In this document: positions 59,686-64,000 of the stretch, in pieces
How the letters are laid out: each line of letters opens with the position of its first letter
Numbering within the stretch: the first letter of the stretch is position 1
Notes under the pieces: model-generated
Seen by the model: the letters and a program-made list of their open reading frames with translations, nothing else
Database searches by the model: none
What the model was told of the DNA's origin: nothing
Made by a program: the position numbers and the translations under genes
Assembly (NCBI RefSeq): GCF_000194155.1
Contig: NZ_GL877878.1
Coordinates: 2,900,531 to 2,964,530, forward strand
Length of the DNA: 64,000 nt
Direction of reading: 5' to 3'
DNA from: Saccharopolyspora spinosa NRRL 18395
Lineage (GTDB): Bacteria > Actinomycetota > Actinomycetes > Mycobacteriales > Pseudonocardiaceae

Positions 59686-60156
59686 TCAGCTGCCTGGCAG
59701 GGCCGGGGGCTGGCCGGTCTTCTCGTAGTCGGTGAGCAGGTCGATCCGGCGCTGGTGCCGGCCACCCTCGAAGTCGGTGGTCAGGAACGCCTCGACGATC
59801 TGCTCGGCCACCTCGACGGTGTGCATCCGCGCACCGATGCCGGCCAGCAGCGCGTTGTTGTGCTGCCGGGCGAGCTTCGCGGTTTCAACGCTCCAGGCCA
59901 GCGCGGCGCGGGCGCCGGGGACCTTGTTCGCGGCGATCTGCTCGCCGTTGCCGGACCCGCCGAGGACCAGCCCGAGGCTGCCCTCGTCGGCGACAACGCG
60001 GCGGGCGGTCTCGACGCAGAACGGCGGGTAGTCGTCCTGGGCGTCGTATTCCGCCGGACCGACGTCGGTCACGTCGTGACCCTTGTCGGTCAGCCACTTG
60101 ACAAGGTGGTTCTTCAGTTCGTAGCCGGCATGGTCGGAGCCGATGTAGACGCGCAC
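59686..60156 (-). CDS. rpiB: Ribose-5-phosphate isomerase B
   Basis: Interconverts ribose-5-phosphate and ribulose-5-phosphate in the pentose phosphate pathway. 156 aa from GTG at 60156 (VRVYIGSDHAGYELK). GSDHAG at the N-terminus, DVTDVG, YPPFC, the catalytic loop LGGSGNGEQIAANK and HNNALLAGIGAR are all RpiB hallmarks. Actinobacterial forms use a Glu in place of the Cys base, as appears here (GNGE). Confidence 0.95.
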   Translation of the reverse strand: MRVYIGSDHAGYELKNHLVKWLTDKGHDVTDVGPAEYDAQDDYPPFCVETARRVVADEGSLGLVLGGSGNGEQIAANKVPGARAALAWSVETAKLARQHNNALLAGIGARMHTVEVAEQIVEAFLTTDFEGGRHQRRIDLLTDYEKTGQPPALPGS

Positions 60157-60213
60157 GCGGGCAGTCTGCCAAACGGCCCACCACCCCCGCACACCCCGGT
60201 TACGCTACCCGCT

Positions 60214-60903
60214 GTGACCAGCGCGAACCTTGACGTGCACCTCGACTGGGCGCTGCCCGGCCTGCGAGCCCTGGCGGACTGCCCGGTGCTGGTGGTGGTC
60301 GACGTGCTGTCGTTCTCGACGGCCGTGGACGTCGCCACGGCCACCGGAGCCCGGGTGCTGCCGTTGCGCTGGCAGGACGCCTCGATACCCGCAGGTGTGG
60401 TGCTCGCGCAGCCCCGCTGCCTGGACGAGTGGTCCCTGAGCCCGTCGTCGCTGCGCACCCTCGCCCCGGACGTGTTGTTGGGATTGCCGTCACCGAATGG
60501 CGCGACGCTCTGCGCTGAGGCGTCAGCCACCGGTGCCACCGTGTTCGTGGGGTGTCTGCGCAACGCGGAGGCGGTGGCGCACGCAGCAGCGCAGGAAGGT
60601 GGGCCGATCGGCGTGATCGCCGCAGGCGAACGCCGGGACGACCAGCTGCGGCCCGCGATCGAGGATCAGCTCGGCGCGGGCGCGATCATTTCCGCCCTGC
60701 CCGGCCGCCGTTCTCCCGAGGCAGAGCTGGCCGCGGCCGCGTTCCGCGCCGTGTCCGGCGAGATCGGCTCCCTGCTCGCCGACTGCGAATCGGGTCGGGA
60801 GCTCGCGGAGCTGGGGTTCGCGCACGATGTCGCGCTGGCCGCCGAGGTGAACAGCAGCCAACAGGCACCCGTACTGCGGGACGAGGTCCTGGGGGCCTGG
60901 TGA
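60214..60903 (+). CDS. 2-phosphosulfolactate phosphatase-like (ComB family) protein
   Basis: 229 aa from GTG at 60214. TACGCT lies 8 nt upstream with no ribosome-binding site, so probably leaderless. ComB-like core: VVVDVLSFSTAVDVATATGARVLPL (quoted in part: VDVLSFSTAVDVATA), SPNGATLC, VGCLRNA and GVIAAGERR. In coenzyme M makers ComB removes phosphate from phosphosulfolactate. Actinobacterial homologues are not known to make coenzyme M, so the substrate is uncertain. Divergent from rpiB. Confidence 0.82.
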   Translation: MTSANLDVHLDWALPGLRALADCPVLVVVDVLSFSTAVDVATATGARVLPLRWQDASIPAGVVLAQPRCLDEWSLSPSSLRTLAPDVLLGLPSPNGATLCAEASATGATVFVGCLRNAEAVAHAAAQEGGPIGVIAAGERRDDQLRPAIEDQLGAGAIISALPGRRSPEAELAAAAFRAVSGEIGSLLADCESGRELAELGFAHDVALAAEVNSSQQAPVLRDEVLGAW

Positions 60904-61136
60904 GGCCACTGGAAGTCGGGGCTTGCGGGCGGTACGGCGAACGGCAACGCGTCGGGCACCGATGATCGACACCCGCTAACAGGATCAGCCCGAATCACCT
61001 GAACCCAGCAATTCAGATTAGTCCATTCGCCGCAACGAAATGAGCCGTTAAGCCGTTTTGTGCAACCGAGGGGCACCGATTCCAATCGCGGCACGTCATT
61101 CTTTCCCGAACAGGGGTTTCGCCCGGGGGAGGACAT

Positions 61137-61718
61137 GTGTCCGAGGATTTCGGCAGGGATATCGGCGCGGCCGAGCGGATGGTTCAGCAATGGCAGGAAC
61201 GTGCTGCCGAGAAGGCCGAGAAGTTCGGTCGGATGCAGCAGGAGATCGAGCAGATCTCCGTCACTGAAACGTCCCGCGACGGCTCGATCCAGGTGACCAT
61301 CGGATCGAACGGCATCCTGCAGAACATCAAGCTCTCCGAGCACGCCAACAACCGCCCGATGGCGAAGCTGGGCACCGAGATCATGCGCGCCGTCCAGGCG
61401 GCACAAGCGAAGATTCCCGAACTGATGCAGCAGGCGGTGGCCGGCACCGTAGGGCTGGAGGACTCCGCCGCGCAGCACGTGCTCGGCGAGGCCCGCAAGA
61501 ACTTCCCCGAACCCCCGGCAGCTGAGGAAGAGGCGCAGCAACGCGGGTCCGGCGTGCCGGAGATTCAGTTCGGCGTCGAGGACAGCTACGAGCAACCGCG
61601 GCAGCAGCAGCCCCCGCAGCGGCGGGCCGCGCCACCGCCACAGCCACCACCGCGGCCCGTTCGCCGCCGCCCGGACGACTTCGACGACGACTTCAGCGAC
61701 CGTTCTTTCCTGCGCTGA
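61137..61718 (+). CDS. YbaB/EbfC-family protein of a type VII secretion locus
   Basis: 193 aa, GTG start. The YbaB/EbfC-like fold spans about 20-110 (FGRMQQEIEQISVTETSRDG, GILQNIKLSEHA), followed by a Pro/Gln-rich linker and an acidic-basic tail (PDDFDDDFSDRSFLR). Such extended YbaB proteins recur beside EspC-like and large secreted proteins in actinobacterial ESX-type loci. They may act as substrate-specific chaperones; not proven. 18 bp upstream of the EspC-like gene. Confidence 0.8.
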   Translation: MSEDFGRDIGAAERMVQQWQERAAEKAEKFGRMQQEIEQISVTETSRDGSIQVTIGSNGILQNIKLSEHANNRPMAKLGTEIMRAVQAAQAKIPELMQQAVAGTVGLEDSAAQHVLGEARKNFPEPPAAEEEAQQRGSGVPEIQFGVEDSYEQPRQQQPPQRRAAPPPQPPPRPVRRRPDDFDDDFSDRSFLR

Positions 61719-61736
61719 TCACCGAGGGAGCAAACG

Positions 61737-62042
61737 ATGGCAGACGAGATGAAACTCGTCACCGAGAACTTGCGCGCCCACTCATCCAGAGTGGACGGAG
61801 TGGTGGATCAGCTGAACACCGCATTGGACGCGTCGCAGCAGGTGACGATGGACAACGAGGCGTACGGCATCCTTTGCCAGCCGTTCGCCATGATGCTGCA
61901 GCCCGTTGAGCGCAACGGCGTCGAGTCGCTGCAGAAGGCGATCTCGGCGATGGAGGAAATCGCCGAGAACATCCGCGGCGCGGCCGAGGACTACCAGGCC
62001 GTGGACGACGACAACAGCGCGCTGATCAACAAGGTGCAGTGA
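61737..62042 (+). CDS. EspC-like (WXG100-related) type VII secretion protein
   Basis: 101 aa, ATG with GAGGGAG upstream. An all-helical two-hairpin protein, MADEMKLVTENLRAHSSRVD..., resembling EspC/DUF2580 proteins. It lacks a strict WXG but has the same length and helical pattern. The stop overlaps the next ATG by one base (TGATG), so the two products are coupled and may form a secreted pair. Confidence 0.82.
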   Translation: MADEMKLVTENLRAHSSRVDGVVDQLNTALDASQQVTMDNEAYGILCQPFAMMLQPVERNGVESLQKAISAMEEIAENIRGAAEDYQAVDDDNSALINKVQ

Positions 62043-64000
62043 TGGCCGAAAACAACCTGGTCGTCACCGAAGACACCCTGCAGAAGGACCCGAACGAGAC
62101 TCCCGACGGCATCAAGGGCATCGGGATCCTGGAGTCCGCCCACGACATCAAGAGCCTGGAAGACGGCTCCAGCTGGGTGGAAGCCGGCTTGGCCTACGGC
62201 GGCATGGCGATGGAAGTCGTCAGCATGGCCGTGGACCCGATCGGTACCCTGCTCTCCTACGGCCTGTCGTGGCTGATCGAGCACGTCGAGCCGCTGAAGG
62301 AGGCGCTGGACTGGTTCGCCGGCGACCCGGACGGCGTCAAGGCTTACGGGCAGACGTGGGGGAAAGTGTCCGAGGCGGTCAAAGCGGCCGTCGAGGAGTA
62401 CAACAACGCGGTCAAGGCCGATACGGCGGAGTGGACCGGCGCGGCGGGCGACGCGTATCGCAAGCATGCCGCGGAGAAGGCCGAGGCTCTTGCGGGCGCC
62501 GGCGAGCTGGCGGGCACCCTGAGCTCCGTCGTGACGATCATGGGCGAGGTCGTCTCGTTCGTGCGCGAGTTCGTGCGCGATCTGGTGGCCGAGTGCATCG
62601 CGGCGATCATCACGTATGCACTGGAAGCGGTGTGCACCCTCGGGCTGGGCACCCCGGTCATCGTCGCGCAGGTGACCGCCAAGATCGCCAAGGTCACCTC
62701 GAAGATCGGCGACGTCGTCAAGAAGCTGATCAAGACGATCAGCAACGTGGCGCCGAAGATCAGCAAGATGGTCGAGGTCCTCGGCAAGGTCATCAAGAAG
62801 CTCGGCAGCGCACCGGACAAGATCGCCGAAGGCGTGTGGAAGAAGGTCGACGACGTATTCGGCACGAACGTCGTGGGCAAGCACAACGCCAAGGTCGGCG
62901 GCCCGGGCGGCGGAACCGACGGCAACGGTCCGGGGACAACGGCGGCAACGACGCTGGCAACGACGCTGGTAGCGGGTCGGGTTCGGGCTCCGGAAACAAC
63001 TCCGGCAACGGGTCGGATTCCGGCAATAGCAACGGCAGCGGCTCCAACTCGGATTCCGGCAACGGCAACAACTCCCGCAGCGGATCTGATTCCAGCAACG
63101 GCAGCGGCAACGACTCCGGTTCCGGCTCGGACGGCCGATCGGGCTCACCCGGCAGAGGCACGGATTCCGGTTCGGGTACGACGAACTCCGGCAACGGGTC
63201 GTCGAGCTCCGGCGCCGACAGCGGATCCTCGAGGTCCACTTCGGACGGTGGAGGCGCGGACGCCTCCCCGAGCAGCTCCGGAAACGGCTCCGGCTCCCCG
63301 AACAGCAGCGCGATGCCCGACAACGGCACCCGAACCGGTTCGCCTTCGGACACGCCGAACACGCCGAGTTCCCAGAACTCCACGAACTCCCCGAGTTCGC
63401 CCGACGCCAACCGTCCCACGACGTTCTCCGGCGACCTGTACAGCAGCCCGAACGCCAGCGGGTCACCGAGCGGTGGCAGCCCGGACGCCCCGAACAGTTC
63501 GCCCAGCAGTCCGGAGGCGAGCACACCGAGCAGTCCAAGCAGCCCCGGCAACGGCAGTTCGCCAAGCAGCCCGGACACCCCCAGCAGTCCCGGCAACGCG
63601 CCGAACAGCGGCGGCGGTCACAGCCCGGACGCCGGCAGTTCGCCGAGCAGCCCCAGCTCGCACGGCCCTGGCGGTTCGCCCGGCGGAAGCCCGACCGGTG
63701 GTGGCACCCCAGGCGGTGGCCCGCCGCTCGGCGGCGGCCCATCGGCACCGAGCAGCGGGCATTCGCCTTCCACGTCGCACCCGGATACCCCATCAAGCAC
63801 CAGAGCATCCAATGTGGACGCTCCGGCCGCGCCATCGCCTGCCGCCCCGTCTCCCAGCGCACCGCGTGCGGACCAGCCGGGCAGCGCTCCGGCCGGTGGC
63901 CCGATGGCTGGGCCGATGGGCGGCCCGGGCGGGCACAGCCCGGGCGGCGCGAGCCCGAGCAGCGGCGGAAGCCGTCCCGGCAGCGGCCCTGGCGGCGGCT
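62042..64000 (+). CDS. Large type VII-secreted protein, 5' part, frameshift in the linker, runs off the window
   Basis: Residues 1-300 form an alpha-helical export domain (GIGILESAHDIKSLEDGSSW, ADTAEWTGAAGDAYRKHAAE with a WXG-like WTG turn, then a long hydrophobic helix). At 62932-62935 the frame shifts. The reading that makes sense afterwards is a Ser/Gly/Asn-rich then Pro/Ser-rich linker of over 350 residues (GDNGGNDAGNDAG..., SPSSPSSHGPGG). One G missing from the GGGG run explains it. Such architecture usually ends in a C-terminal toxin or enzyme domain, here beyond the window. Confidence 0.75.
   Translation, partial: MAENNLVVTEDTLQKDPNETPDGIKGIGILESAHDIKSLEDGSSWVEAGLAYGGMAMEVVSMAVDPIGTLLSYGLSWLIEHVEPLKEALDWFAGDPDGVKAYGQTWGKVSEAVKAAVEEYNNAVKADTAEWTGAAGDAYRKHAAEKAEALAGAGELAGTLSSVVTIMGEVVSFVREFVRDLVAECIAAIITYALEAVCTLGLGTPVIVAQVTAKIAKVTSKIGDVVKKLIKTISNVAPKISKMVEVLGKVIKKLGSAPDKIAEGVWKKVDDVFGTNVVGKHNAKVGGPGGGTDGNGPGTTAATTLATTLVAGRVRAPETTPATGRIPAIATAAAPTRIPATATTPAADLIPATAAATTPVPARTADRAHPAEARIPVRVRRTPATGRRAPAPTADPRGPLRTVEARTPPRAAPETAPAPRTAARCPTTAPEPVRLRTRRTRRVPRTPRTPRVRPTPTVPRRSPATCTAARTPAGHRAVAARTPRTVRPAVRRRAHRAVQAAPATAVRQAARTPPAVPATRRTAAAVTARTPAVRRAAPARTALAVRPAEARPVVAPQAVARRSAAAHRHRAAGIRLPRRTRIPHQAPEHPMWTLRPRHRLPPRLPAHRVRTSRAALRPVARWLGRWAARAGTARAARARAAAEAVPAAALAAA

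Noticed and set aside
61991..63862. A 623-codon minus-strand frame across the type VII gene
   Set aside because: Arg/Cys-rich composition produced by the repetitive linker read backwards; no start signal or family.
62042..64000. Continuing the original frame through the linker as the true product
   Set aside because: After 62935 that frame turns into Ala/Thr/Arg/Pro noise, while the neighbouring frame gives an orderly Gly/Ser/Asn then Pro/Ser linker.

Overview
The window is high-GC actinobacterial DNA, most likely from the Pseudonocardiales. The evidence is an Emb-type arabinosyltransferase (an arabinogalactan cell wall), paired clpP1/clpP2, an EspC/YbaB type VII secretion locus, many GTG starts and several apparently leaderless genes. 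A Saccharopolyspora-like genus is a guess.

Layout. 1-884 is the end of an MHS/MFS transporter. 985-4387 (minus) is the conserved block rplU-rpmA-obgE-proB. 4806-10842 (plus) is a cell-envelope cluster: a polytopic membrane protein, a GT2 polyprenyl-phosphate glycosyltransferase and an arabinosyltransferase broken by a frameshift. 11021-15487 is accessory: an AraC regulator, a tandem hairpin array, a TetR regulator with a type-B carboxylesterase, and a toroid-fold protein. 15552-25025 (minus) holds RNase E/G, the TIGR03936 and TIGR03960 radical-SAM pair, a decayed GNAT gene, ndk, a VapBC pair and a PhoD phosphatase. 25208-31161 has a zinc alcohol dehydrogenase, a broken EamA exporter divergent from a LysR gene, a DUF4233 gene, folC and an iron-box siderophore-interacting protein. 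valS follows. 34062-39590 is a formate module: an FdhF/YdeP-like molybdoenzyme, an OFA-type transporter with a 35-aa partner, and fdhD. The transporter and fdhD both carry frameshifting deletions. 39664-47384 holds two hydrolases, clpX-clpP2-clpP1, tig and a sucrase/ferredoxin-like gene.

47739-53610 is a decayed actinomycete integrative element in tRNA-Gly, bounded by a perfect 45-bp direct repeat. It keeps the C-terminus of a tyrosine integrase fused by deletion to a TraB/FtsK remnant, a phosphotransferase remnant, a complete IS66 element with an 8-bp target duplication, and one intact cargo gene of the sporadic TIGR04141/DUF6119 type. To its right are a DHA2 drug exporter, a 2H phosphoesterase, an Eis-like acetyltransferase, a DUF1542-type membrane protein, a Nei-type glycosylase, rpiB and a ComB-like gene. 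The window ends inside a type VII secretion locus (YbaB-like, EspC-like, then a large Ser/Gly/Asn/Pro-rich protein).

Two themes cross the window. Intergenic palindromes recur in at least two sequence families (TTTC-N4-GAAA and CCGTGAGT...ACTCACGG), many of them at gene ends. At least six genes outside the mobile element carry frameshifts. Four of these look like deletions of about 20-55 nt, and they may be real decay or assembly errors.
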